Of a stretch of 64,000 bases of DNA, positions 52,432 to 61,362 are shown piece by piece. Numbering within the stretch: the first letter of the stretch is position 1; every line of letters begins with the position of its first letter. A program made the position numbers and the translations under genes. The notes below the pieces were generated by a model. It was not told where the DNA came from and searched no databases. It worked only from the letters and a program-made list of their open reading frames with translations. The stretch comes from BS150m-G50 sp964517435 (GTDB taxonomy: Bacteria; CAIWAD01; BS150m-G50). Location of the stretch: positions 1 to 64,000 of the forward strand of contig CAZFEC010000005.1 of assembly GCA_964517435.1 (NCBI GenBank), written 5' to 3'.

Positions 52432-54777
52432 TCATTTATCCTCAAGCTGCAGGCTGACGAACTTACCCAGAAAGCGCGCCGCCTGGTCGGCGTTGCGAAA
52501 GACCGGAATACCGGCGGCGAAGAACGCGTCCGCATAGGCATCGTAGAGCGAACCGCTGTCGACGGACACCACGAACGGCTTCCGGGTTTCCCGGGCCAGT
52601 CTGGCGGCGATGGCGGGAAACGCCGTCGCGGCGGTCAGATCCTCCCGGTGAGCGTCGCCGGCGGGGAGGGTTTGCATCGCCGCCGTCAACGGCACGATAG
52701 ATACGATCGCCAGATCGGTAGCGTCATCCTCCAGCAGCGCCCGCACACAGCCTTCCCAGACGGCATCGGTTGCCATCGGCGTCACGTCCAGCGGATTGCG
52801 GACATCCACCAGCCCGTCCAGGCGTGCCTGCCTGAACACAGTCTCGATTGTCTCACGCGTCCGAGCGGAGAAGGGTGGTGCGGTGAGGCCGTATTCATGT
52901 GAGAAATGCGTACCCTCCAGGTTGTCCGCCATCCCCACCGCCTCAAAACCGGCATTACTGATCACGGCAGTGCGGTTGCCCGCTATCGGTTTGACCCGCA
53001 GGAAAGCATGCATAATCAAGTAGTGTTCGAAGTCGAGGAAGGTGTCCGCCACTTCGGCTCCGGCATTCTTCAGTACTTCCTCGCAGACATCGTAGTCCCC
53101 CGCGATGGAGGCGGTATGACCACTGGCCGCACTCTGGCCGGCGCTGGTGCGTCCCGACTTGTAGACGATCACCCGCTTGCCCGTTGCACGCATCTCCCGC
53201 GTGATGCGGGCAAAACGCACACCATCGAGGTCCTGGAAACCTTCCACATAGACCGCCACCACATCGACATCCTGATCCGCCATGTACTCCAGGTAGTCCG
53301 CCATGGTCAGATCGATCTGATTACCGGTGGAAACAGCCCAGACCGGATCGATGAAGGGCAGCTTGCTCATGCGGGCGATCATGAAAGCGCCGCTCTGGGA
53401 GATGTAGGCGAAACGGGCGCTATCCCCTCCGACGGGACGCGGCAACTTGTACTCCGGAATGAACAGCGTGTTGAAGTTACCCGGGCGCGAGTAGAGTCCC
53501 AGGCAATTGCCCCCGTTCACAACCGGCCCCATGCCGTCGGCGCGTGCCGCGGCGATCATCGCCTGTATGGACGATTGGATATCGCCGGTACCCTCCTTTT
53601 CACCCAGTCCGCCCGGAATCAGGAGCACCCCGTGCGCCTTGTCGTGCCGGATCAGCTCCTCCATCACCGCCGGCACCTGGGTAGCGTCCACGCAGACCAG
53701 GAACATATCCACTTTTTCCGGTAGATCGGCGATGGTCGTCACGCAGGCGGCGCCGTCGATTGTATCACAATCGGGCTTGACGAGATGAATGCGCTCCAGC
53801 GGGAAGTCGTAGTTGACCAGGTTGCGCAGGATGATGTGGCCGATGTTCATCTTCTCGGACACGCCGATCATGCCTACCGAACTGGCGTTCAGTAACCGCT
53901 CGATATCCCTCTGGGGACGCGGCGCCGCCGCCGGGCGGGCTGGACGAAAACGCAGCAATCCATCCAGCGGCACCAGCTTACCGTCGCGGACCAGCAGCGG
54001 ATTTATCTCCAGCTCTTCCAGCGTCCATTCCGCCGCGGCGCCATCGGTGAAGGTGAGGGCGAGGTCGCGCCAGCGTCGTAAGGTATCCAGCAGCACGGTG
54101 TCGGACACACGCACAATCCCCTCGCGTGTCTGGCCAGCCAGCTTGCGGTACACAACCGGCTGCTGTACCATCTGCAGCAGATCCGCATCGCCGTCAAGCA
54201 GGGCTGCGGCGCGAATCGAGTGTGAACGATAGCGGCGGAAGTGTGCACGGTAAAATTCAGTGTCGATACCGCCGGCACCGAAAGTCAACACCGGACCGAA
54301 TTCCCGGTTGTGCTTGAGCCCCAGCAGCAGTTCATCACCGAAGCCGGTGTCGCCGGTGACAAACTCGACCAGCAGCACACCACGGATGTCACCCGCTACC
54401 GCAGCCAGGAGCTCATCGTCGTTCATCGCCCCCCACGCGGCCGGATAGCGCTGCGGCTGGCGGCGGCAATCAGCAAGCACCTGCCCGGGAGAGCCCGCGA
54501 GCAGGTCGGCAACCGCACTGTTTACAGCCTCGGCCTGCTTCTCGACAAAGCGTACACCCTCCACATCCGATTTGTGGAGGATACCGGGTGCCATGATTTT
54601 CAGAACCACCTGTTCTCCGGCAAAGCCCTGCAGCAGGTCGTCAGCGATTGTATCACCACTGCCAATCAAATGAAAACGGGGTGTTTGAAACCCCGCTTCA
54701 TGCAAAAACTGATAGACTTCGTGTTCCAGCAGAACCCAGCGATCCTCAGACGCCGCCTGTTGCAGTAGGGACAGCAT
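52432..54777 (-). CDS. ADP-forming acyl-CoA synthetase, beta-alpha fusion
   Basis: Residues 1-290 are the ATP-grasp (beta) part (QVVLKIMAPGILHKSDVEGV, GGIDTEFYR, LEELEINPLLV). Residues 295-781 are the CoA-binding and ligase (alpha) part: SSVGMIGVSEKMNIGH, LIPGGLGEKEG, YISQSGAFMIARMS, and the phospho-His type ASGHTASIAGDYDV. It makes ATP from an acyl-CoA, or the reverse. The beta-first order is the less common arrangement. It lies 2 bases after iorB, so in this operon it probably turns the arylacetyl-CoA produced by the oxidoreductase into acid plus ATP. Confidence 0.92.
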   Translation of the reverse strand: MLSLLQQAASEDRWVLLEHEVYQFLHEAGFQTPRFHLIGSGDTIADDLLQGFAGEQVVLKIMAPGILHKSDVEGVRFVEKQAEAVNSAVADLLAGSPGQVLADCRRQPQRYPAAWGAMNDDELLAAVAGDIRGVLLVEFVTGDTGFGDELLLGLKHNREFGPVLTFGAGGIDTEFYRAHFRRYRSHSIRAAALLDGDADLLQMVQQPVVYRKLAGQTREGIVRVSDTVLLDTLRRWRDLALTFTDGAAAEWTLEELEINPLLVRDGKLVPLDGLLRFRPARPAAAPRPQRDIERLLNASSVGMIGVSEKMNIGHIILRNLVNYDFPLERIHLVKPDCDTIDGAACVTTIADLPEKVDMFLVCVDATQVPAVMEELIRHDKAHGVLLIPGGLGEKEGTGDIQSSIQAMIAAARADGMGPVVNGGNCLGLYSRPGNFNTLFIPEYKLPRPVGGDSARFAYISQSGAFMIARMSKLPFIDPVWAVSTGNQIDLTMADYLEYMADQDVDVVAVYVEGFQDLDGVRFARITREMRATGKRVIVYKSGRTSAGQSAASGHTASIAGDYDVCEEVLKNAGAEVADTFLDFEHYLIMHAFLRVKPIAGNRTAVISNAGFEAVGMADNLEGTHFSHEYGLTAPPFSARTRETIETVFRQARLDGLVDVRNPLDVTPMATDAVWEGCVRALLEDDATDLAIVSIVPLTAAMQTLPAGDAHREDLTAATAFPAIAARLARETRKPFVVSVDSGSLYDAYADAFFAAGIPVFRNADQAARFLGKFVSLQLEDK

Positions 54778-54779
54778 CG

Positions 54780-55355
54780 TTACTCCGCCGCCACGGCCTG
54801 GCGGCCCAGCTCGAAGGCGCGATAATTTGTCTCCACCACCTTTTCCCCTTTACGGCTGAAGAGTTCCTCGATGTAGAAGCGGTAATGCTGCTCCTCCAAC
54901 GGCAAGAAGTAGGACAGTGCTCCCGCCAGCACGATATTTTGCGATCTGGTACTGCCGGCCTGTTTGGCCAGCTCCTTGGCGTCGAACAACGAATGGGGAT
55001 ACTTGCCGAACTCCTGCAGAATGGCATCGAGATCGGGATAATTCGGAATGTTGACTTCAGGTATGGTACTGCTGATGATCCGGCCGTTCCCGTTCAGGTA
55101 ATCGACATAGCGCAACGCTTCCAGCGGCTCGACCCCGACGATGAAATCAGCCTGTCCATGTCCGATCAGGTCGCTGTTGATCGGATCGGGCGAGAACCGA
55201 ATGTGGGTGTAAACCGCGCCCCCGCGTTGTGACATGCCGTGTACTTCCGATTGTTTCACATTCATACCGCTGGCGAGAGCAGCGTTATCCAGCAGGAAGG
55301 CTATCGTCAAAATACCCTGTCCGCCGACGCCGGCCAGAATGATATCGCACTTCAT
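54780..55355 (-). CDS. iorB: indolepyruvate:ferredoxin oxidoreductase, beta subunit
   Basis: The gamma-type domain of 2-oxoacid oxidoreductases: IILAGVGGQGILTIAFLLDNA (GGxGGQG), SEVHGMSQRGGAVYTHIRF, and FIVGVEPLEALRY; 191 residues is normal for IorB. It works with IorA to decarboxylate arylpyruvates to arylacetyl-CoA while reducing ferredoxin. Separated from iorA by 10 bases and from the acyl-CoA synthetase by 2. Confidence 0.93.
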   Translation of the reverse strand: MKCDIILAGVGGQGILTIAFLLDNAALASGMNVKQSEVHGMSQRGGAVYTHIRFSPDPINSDLIGHGQADFIVGVEPLEALRYVDYLNGNGRIISSTIPEVNIPNYPDLDAILQEFGKYPHSLFDAKELAKQAGSTRSQNIVLAGALSYFLPLEEQHYRFYIEELFSRKGEKVVETNYRAFELGRQAVAAE

Positions 55356-55365
55356 GTATGCTCCT

Positions 55366-56934
55366 TTATGCGTAGAGACAGGGTCGGCGGAAGATGATTA
55401 CGCTGACACCCTCGTATTCCACTTCCCGGCGGAGAGCGGCTGTATTCTCTTCTTCGTTCTTTGGCAACGCCTCCAGGATGACGATGTGCTCCTCCGGCAC
55501 CCCGATCCCTTTAAGCAGCTGCACCAGGTCGTCCTGGGTGATCAGGGACTCCTGCGCGCCCGTCATCGCCACCGATTCGTTATCGAGGACGATCAGCTTG
55601 ATGTTGAAATCACCCTTGACGGCGTCCAGCAGCGGCGTGATTCCGGAGTGCGCGAAGGTGGAATCGCCGATCACGGCAAAAGCGGGACTGACACCCGCGT
55701 GATAAGCGCCGTTGGCCATCGAAACACTGGCACCCATATCGACACAGGTGTCGATCGCTTCGTACGGCGGCAGGGCGCCGAGCGTGTAGCAGCCGATATC
55801 GGCAAACACCCTGCCCTGGGGATGGTCCGCCATTACCCGGTTGAGGGCGTCGTAGGAGTAACGATGGGGGCATCCCTTGCAGAGCTGTGGCGGGCGGTTG
55901 GCCATCAGTTCAGGTACCGCGGAATTCAGCTGGAAATCGGGTTCGAAAAGACGACGGACATGGTCTTGATTCATCTCGCCGGAAAGCGGAAGGTCACCGG
56001 TCAGTTTGCCCCGGATCGGCTTGGACAGTCCGCTGAATTCACCGAGTTTCCGCTCGATCACGGGGTTGCCTTCTTCAACGACGTAGATCTCGGAGTAGCG
56101 GGAGATAAAATCGTTCAGCGATTTCAGCGGCAGGGGATAGAAACCGATTTTGAAGATAGCGTAGTCCCCCGCGCGATCACCGAGGTACTCCATCAGGTAG
56201 TTGTAAGCGACACCGTTAGTGATGATGCCGATCCTGGCGCCCGGGTTATGTGTCACGCAGTTAAACCCGCCTTCCTCGCTGATCCGCTGCAATGCATCGC
56301 TTTTCCGTAGTAGTTTGTCATACTGAACGCGGGCGTTGTTGGGCATCAGGACCCATTGGCAGTGATCTGAGGAAGGATTAAGCGGATTCTGCTCACGCGC
56401 AGCGTCGGGGGTGATATTGGTCCGAGAATGCGACAGCCGCGTGACCAGGCGCATCATGAGCGGCAACTCCAGCTCTTCGGAAAGATCGAAAGCGCGGCGG
56501 GTCCAGTCATAAGCCTCCTGCTGGTTCGCCGGCTCCAGGCAGGGAATGCCGGACATGTCCGAGTAGTAGCGGCTGTCCTGTTCGTTCTGGCTGGAGTGCA
56601 TACCCGGGTCATCAGCCACCGCCAGCAACAGTCCGCCCTTGACGCCGGTGATCGCCGAGTTCATGAAAGGATCGGCGGCGACATTTAGCCCGACATGCTT
56701 CATGCAGACCAGAGCGCGTTTGCCGGCGAAGGACATCCCGAGCGCTTCTTCGTAAGCGACTTTCTCGTTCGCCGACCAGGCGGTATGCAATTGCTGTGAC
56801 TTGGCATCGTAACGTTGGATGTACTCCAGGATCTCAGTGGATGGAGTACCGGGATAAGCGTACCCTCCGCTGATCCCCGCATCTATAGCGCCCTGAGCGA
56901 CGGCGTCGTCCCCGAGCAGCATCATCTGTTTCAT
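55366..56934 (-). CDS. iorA: indolepyruvate:ferredoxin oxidoreductase, alpha subunit lacking the ferredoxin domain
   Basis: TPP-enzyme features: GGYAYPGTPSTEILEYI, SANEKVAYEEALGMSFAGK, CKGCPHRYSYDALNRVM, ADIGCYTLGALPPYEAID, and the TPP/Mg site IGDSTFAHSG...LIVLDN. The classical IorA continues with a ferredoxin-like domain carrying two [4Fe-4S] CxxCxxC motifs; this 522-residue form ends at FRRPCLYA with only a single C-terminal Cys. Electrons must leave through another partner. It is the first gene of iorA-iorB-acs. Confidence 0.93.
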   Translation of the reverse strand: MKQMMLLGDDAVAQGAIDAGISGGYAYPGTPSTEILEYIQRYDAKSQQLHTAWSANEKVAYEEALGMSFAGKRALVCMKHVGLNVAADPFMNSAITGVKGGLLLAVADDPGMHSSQNEQDSRYYSDMSGIPCLEPANQQEAYDWTRRAFDLSEELELPLMMRLVTRLSHSRTNITPDAAREQNPLNPSSDHCQWVLMPNNARVQYDKLLRKSDALQRISEEGGFNCVTHNPGARIGIITNGVAYNYLMEYLGDRAGDYAIFKIGFYPLPLKSLNDFISRYSEIYVVEEGNPVIERKLGEFSGLSKPIRGKLTGDLPLSGEMNQDHVRRLFEPDFQLNSAVPELMANRPPQLCKGCPHRYSYDALNRVMADHPQGRVFADIGCYTLGALPPYEAIDTCVDMGASVSMANGAYHAGVSPAFAVIGDSTFAHSGITPLLDAVKGDFNIKLIVLDNESVAMTGAQESLITQDDLVQLLKGIGVPEEHIVILEALPKNEEENTAALRREVEYEGVSVIIFRRPCLYA

Positions 56935-57164
56935 TTTACCTCCGTGAATTCTCTGCGGCCGCGGTTCACTGTCACCGCAACCCCGGCTGCTGGAAATTAT
57001 TAGCTGTTAATATGAACATTGACCGGAAGAGAGCAAACAGTATTCAGTACGAAATCCCGCCGGTGGCTCCAGTGGCGGTTTTGCTTTGCGATTGGTATCG
57101 CGCCTGACTAATTTCAATAACCTGTTTATGAACAATCACATCCTGCCGGAACAATGCTAAGCGC

Positions 57165-58196
57165 ATGACTGCTGAACGCTGGAAGCATAACGAATTATCT
57201 CCCGCGCAAGCCACGGAAATACTGCGAGACTGGAAGGAGCCGCTCGATTTCGAGCTGATGCCACTCGCGGGTGACGGATCAGACCGGATCTACTACCGGC
57301 TCTTGTACAGCGACCGCAGCCGGGTTCTGCTCTGGAATCCACAGCCGTTGCCGGGTGTGAACGGTCTCAACGACAACGATTCCTTTGCGGTTATCGGCAA
57401 GCTGCTGGCAGCAGTCGGCGGTTTTGCCCCGGCTATCTATCAGCAGGACCTCGCTCAGGGCGTTTTTCTCCTGGAGGACCTGGGCGACGAACAATTGTAT
57501 CACATCGTACGCCGTTCCGCGGCTGATCCGGAGCTGGCGGAAGCCTATCGCGAAGTACTGGGAGATCTGGCACAGATGGTGGAACGTATCACACGGAAAC
57601 TCGATGCCGGCAAGATCCACAATCCCGACTACGATGCCGGCTTCATGCGCGAGTGGGAGAGCGGATATTTCCAGCAGCGCCTGCTGCCGTTGTATCCTCA
57701 GGTCGAATATGAAACCGCCGCCCTGGATCGCGAACTGGATCAGCTGGCGCAGCGGGCGGCCGTGAGCAGCGACCGGGTGTTTCTCTACCGCGACTTCCAG
57801 TCCAAGAACATCATGCGTCACGCCGGACGTTGGCGCTATATCGACTTTCAGGGCGGGCGGCTGGGACCCGCCACCTACGATCCGGCTTCCCTTCTGATCG
57901 ATCCCTATGTCGATCTGGCTCCGGACCTGCAGGAGGAGCTGGTCGAGTACTACCGTGAATTGCGGGGGGAAGGGGACCGGTTCCGGGAGAACTACGAACT
58001 GGTTGCCCTGCACCGCAACCTGCAGGCGCTCGGAGCGTACGGTTACCTCAGCCGGGTCAAGGGTAAGCCCGGTTTCATCCGTTACATACCGGCCGCGGTC
58101 CACGCATTGCAGCGGCGGCTGCGGCATCCCCTCTTCACCGCTTATCCCGTCCTCAAGTCGGTGGCGGATCAGCTCACTGAGCAGGTGGTTTCATGA
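57165..58196 (+). CDS. APH-like sugar kinase (AmgK type)
   Basis: An aminoglycoside-phosphotransferase fold: VFLLEDLGDEQLYH, then the catalytic loop YRDFQSKNIM (Asp about residue 210; the usual His before Arg-Asp is Tyr) and the metal site YIDFQGGRLGPATYDPASLL. This is the pattern of AmgK, which phosphorylates MurNAc/GlcNAc at C1 in cell-wall recycling. The pairing with a MurU-type nucleotidyltransferase three genes downstream supports that. It overlaps murG by 4 bases (ATGA). A GC hairpin with a T-run lies upstream at ~57057-57085, possibly an attenuator. Confidence 0.85.
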   Translation: MTAERWKHNELSPAQATEILRDWKEPLDFELMPLAGDGSDRIYYRLLYSDRSRVLLWNPQPLPGVNGLNDNDSFAVIGKLLAAVGGFAPAIYQQDLAQGVFLLEDLGDEQLYHIVRRSAADPELAEAYREVLGDLAQMVERITRKLDAGKIHNPDYDAGFMREWESGYFQQRLLPLYPQVEYETAALDRELDQLAQRAAVSSDRVFLYRDFQSKNIMRHAGRWRYIDFQGGRLGPATYDPASLLIDPYVDLAPDLQEELVEYYRELRGEGDRFRENYELVALHRNLQALGAYGYLSRVKGKPGFIRYIPAAVHALQRRLRHPLFTAYPVLKSVADQLTEQVVS

Positions 58197-60256
58197 ATGT
58201 TCTCTTCACCGGCGGCGGCACCGGCGGACACATCTATCCGGCTCTCGCGGTTCTGGAGCCGATCCGGCGACGCGGTCACCGGGTCGGTTTCGTCGGTCGC
58301 GGCCGCAGCCGCGAGCGGGAAATTGTCGATCGCCACAACGAGACGCACGGTTGTACCATTCCCTACTACCGGGTAGTGGCCGTTCCTTTCCCGCGCGGGC
58401 GCAACCCGCTGGCGCTGCTGCGCTTCCTGCTGATACTGACCACCGGCGTGCTGCAGGGGACCTGGGCGATTCTGCGCTTCCACCCGCAGGCGATCCTGGG
58501 TACCGGCGGCTACGCGGCGGCTCCCCTCATGCTGGCGGCGATCGGTCTCCGGTTCCTGTTTTTGTATCACGGTCGCATTATCGTGCACGAGCAGAATGTG
58601 CAACCCGGACTCCTGAACCGCATCATAGCGCGCTACAGCACCGTCGCGGCGATTACCTATCCGGAAAGCGCCGCCGCCCTGCCGGGAGCGGATTGCGTTC
58701 ACACCGGTTATCCGGTACGGGACGAGTTCTTCGTCCAATCCGACCGCGTCGAACTGCGCCGGCAACTCGAGCTGGATCCGGAAAGCTTCGTGCTGCTCGT
58801 CTTCGGCGGTTCGCAGGGGGCCCGCAATATCAATGCTGCACTCGCCGACATCCTGCCGCGGCTGCTAGCCGCCGACATCGTCGTGATACATGTAACCGGG
58901 ACTCACCGCAGCGAGGAGTATGACGCCGTAGCGGAAGCGGAGCGACGGTATGAGCAGATGCGTGGCGAGCACCCGCAGCTGCCCTGGGACAGCCATTACC
59001 GGCGGCATCCCTATCTCTTCAACATCGCCGACTACTTTCAGGCGGTTGACCTGCTGGCCTGCCGGGCCGGAGCGGGCGCCGTGTTTGAAGTAGCCGCCAC
59101 CCGCAGCCCGGCGATTCTCCTGCCGAAGGCGGGGCTGCCCGGAGATCACCAGACGCTGAACGCCCTCTCCCTGCAGGAGCGTTCCGCCTGCGCCGTGCTG
59201 CTCGAGGAACCCCAATTGGAAGAGGACGATACGGTTGCTACTTCCGACCGGGAGACGCGGCAGCTGGAATGCCGTCTCTCCGGCGACCGGCTGTTGGAGT
59301 TGATTCTGACGCTTAAAGCCGATCCGGAGCGGCAGGCGACGATGCGCCGGCAGCTGGAACAACTGGTGCCCACCTCACCCCTGGAGACGCTGGTGGATCT
59401 GGTTCTGGAAGACAAACGGCCCGCCGCACCGCCGGCCCTGCCTTCCTCCCAACTGCTCCGGTTGGCGGGCCTGTCCGCCGCTGATCTCTACTATGATCTC
59501 GAAAACAGGTTCCGGGACCTCAAATTCAACCCGGACCCGGGACAGCGGGAATACCTCGCCTATCGGGCCGGCGTGCTGCTGGCGAGTGAGAACTGGTGGT
59601 CGCGCAACTTCGGCGTCAAGCTGACCGGACTCCTGTCGGCCGAGCACCACCTGCCGCTGCTGGCGGCGATCTTCCGCGACCGTCAACCGGTATCGCACCT
59701 GCAGCAACTCTGCGGCGGCGACTATCGGCAGCGCGGCTTCATCCGCCGCAATGTGATACAAACCCTGGTGCAGTTCAACCGCTACCAGAGCGAGATGGAT
59801 GAACTCATCTTCGAGGGGCTTTTTGATCCCTACTGGGAAGTGGTGTCGCAATCACTGAACGCGTGCGCTTGTTACGCCAAGTCGATCGCACCGGAGCGAT
59901 TCTTCCCCCGCGTGGTCGAGCTGCTCGAGCACCGCAACTTCGAAATCGTCCAGCAGGCGGTCAGGTCTTTCGGCGAGTGGGCACGTTCGGATCAGGACCT
60001 CTGGCTTTTGGAGAAACTCTACCTGCATCCGAACCCCAAGGTACGCGAGGAACTGGTGCGCACGCTGCTCGTCTTGCGGCGGCGCGGTCTCATCACGGAT
60101 CAGACGCGAGTGCTGGACCAGCTGCGATTCCTCCTGAGCACTTCCACACACTTCTTCCCGATCTTCCCACTCAAGCGTGAATTGAAAGAACTGCTGAACG
60201 AGCTGAATGCGGCGGTTCCGCCGGACAACACTCCCAACGAGCAGGAGCAGCGCTGA
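58193..60256 (+). CDS. murG: MurG-like glycosyltransferase with an extra C-terminal helical-repeat domain
   Basis: Residues 1-400 are MurG, which adds GlcNAc to lipid I to make lipid II: GGGTGGHIYPALAV, GTGGYAAAPLMLAA, IVHEQNVQPGLLNRI, FGGSQGARNIN and AGAVFEVAATRSPAIL with DHQTLNAL. Normal MurG is ~360 residues; this one is 687. The additional ~270 residues look alpha-helical and HEAT-like (LLRLAGLSAADLYYDL, DPYWEVVSQSLNACA, NFEIVQQAVRSFGEWA, NPKVREELVRTLLVL). I know of no standard form with this tail. It overlaps the kinase by 4 bases and mraY by 1. Confidence 0.9.
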   Translation: MNVLFTGGGTGGHIYPALAVLEPIRRRGHRVGFVGRGRSREREIVDRHNETHGCTIPYYRVVAVPFPRGRNPLALLRFLLILTTGVLQGTWAILRFHPQAILGTGGYAAAPLMLAAIGLRFLFLYHGRIIVHEQNVQPGLLNRIIARYSTVAAITYPESAAALPGADCVHTGYPVRDEFFVQSDRVELRRQLELDPESFVLLVFGGSQGARNINAALADILPRLLAADIVVIHVTGTHRSEEYDAVAEAERRYEQMRGEHPQLPWDSHYRRHPYLFNIADYFQAVDLLACRAGAGAVFEVAATRSPAILLPKAGLPGDHQTLNALSLQERSACAVLLEEPQLEEDDTVATSDRETRQLECRLSGDRLLELILTLKADPERQATMRRQLEQLVPTSPLETLVDLVLEDKRPAAPPALPSSQLLRLAGLSAADLYYDLENRFRDLKFNPDPGQREYLAYRAGVLLASENWWSRNFGVKLTGLLSAEHHLPLLAAIFRDRQPVSHLQQLCGGDYRQRGFIRRNVIQTLVQFNRYQSEMDELIFEGLFDPYWEVVSQSLNACACYAKSIAPERFFPRVVELLEHRNFEIVQQAVRSFGEWARSDQDLWLLEKLYLHPNPKVREELVRTLLVLRRRGLITDQTRVLDQLRFLLSTSTHFFPIFPLKRELKELLNELNAAVPPDNTPNEQEQR

Positions 60257-61362
60257 TGTTTCATCTGCTGGGCAATTACCTGATCACGGTGTCGGAGCAT
60301 CTTTCCTGGCTGCGGCTGGTTAATTATCTCACTTTCCGCGGCGGTATGATCGCACTGACCGCCTTCATCCTCACCATCTGGCTGGGACATCGTCTCATCA
60401 TCTACATGTACCGGCGCCAGTGGCGTGATGTATCACACGATCTGGGCGTGGTTTCCGTCCATGATAAACGTGGCACACCGACGATGGGCGGCGTGATCCT
60501 GCTGTTGTCGATTCTGATCAGCGTGCTGCTCTGGGGCCGGCTCGATTCCCCGTTCCTCTGGCTCGCCATGGCTGCGTTCGTCTGGTTCGGTCTGATCGGC
60601 CTGATCGACGACCTCCGCAAGATCAAGCGCGGCAGCGGCAAGTACGGGTTGTCGCCCGGAACCAAGCTGTTGCTGCAATCTCTGTTCGCGCTCGGCTTCG
60701 CCCTGTTCCTGCTTTACAGCAACTGGTCGCCGTTGCCCGACGCCCTCCGAAGCCAGCTGTTTCTTCCCTTCATGAAGTATCCGGTGGCCGATCTGCACGC
60801 CTGGTACGTACTCTTCATTCTTTTCGTAATCCTGGCGATCGCCAACTCGGTCAACTTCGCCGACGGTATGGACGGTTTGGCGATCGTACCGGTCAGTACG
60901 GTCTATCTCGTCTATGCCGTGTTCGCTTATGTCGTCGGCAATGTGGTCTACTCCGCGTATCTGAATTTCGATTACATACCGGGCGCCGGCGAAATCGTGG
61001 TTATCGCTACCGCCGTGATGGGAGCCGGTCTGGGCTTCCTCTGGTACAACGCCTATCCGGCGCAGGTCTTCATGGGTGATGTCGGCTCGCAGGCGCTGGG
61101 CGGCATGCTGGCCACCATCGTCATCCTGCTCAAACAGGAGTTTCTCTTCCTCATCGCCGGCGGGATTTTCGTGATTGAGGGAGCGAGCGTTTTTATTCAA
61201 CAGAAAATCGGTTTCAAACTGGGGCGCCGGATCTTTTTCCGGGCGCCGATTCATCACACTTTCGAATACCGGGGAGTCAGTGAGACCAAGGTAACGGTAC
61301 GCTTCTGGATTGTCTCATTTCTACTGGCGTTCTTGAGTCTGATCTTTCTCAAGGTGCGCTGA
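60256..61362 (+). CDS. mraY: MraY-type phospho-N-acetylmuramoyl-pentapeptide transferase
   Basis: A polytopic membrane protein (about ten helices) with HDKRGTPTMGGVILLLS, GLIDDLRKIKRGSGKYGL, SVNFADGMDGLAIVP, FMGDVGSQALGG and RAPIHHTFE, the MraY set including the acidic and His residues. It transfers the phospho-MurNAc-peptide to undecaprenyl phosphate to make lipid I. The usual NLTDGLDG is NFADGMDG here. It overlaps murG and the nucleotidyltransferase by one base each (TGATG), so the cluster is tightly coupled. Confidence 0.93.
   Translation: MFHLLGNYLITVSEHLSWLRLVNYLTFRGGMIALTAFILTIWLGHRLIIYMYRRQWRDVSHDLGVVSVHDKRGTPTMGGVILLLSILISVLLWGRLDSPFLWLAMAAFVWFGLIGLIDDLRKIKRGSGKYGLSPGTKLLLQSLFALGFALFLLYSNWSPLPDALRSQLFLPFMKYPVADLHAWYVLFILFVILAIANSVNFADGMDGLAIVPVSTVYLVYAVFAYVVGNVVYSAYLNFDYIPGAGEIVVIATAVMGAGLGFLWYNAYPAQVFMGDVGSQALGGMLATIVILLKQEFLFLIAGGIFVIEGASVFIQQKIGFKLGRRIFFRAPIHHTFEYRGVSETKVTVRFWIVSFLLAFLSLIFLKVR

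Noticed and set aside
57057..57085. Terminator of a plus-strand gene
   Set aside because: No plus-strand gene lies upstream (iorA is on the minus strand). It may be an attenuator before the kinase gene, but the stem is short, so I mention it only in that gene's entry.
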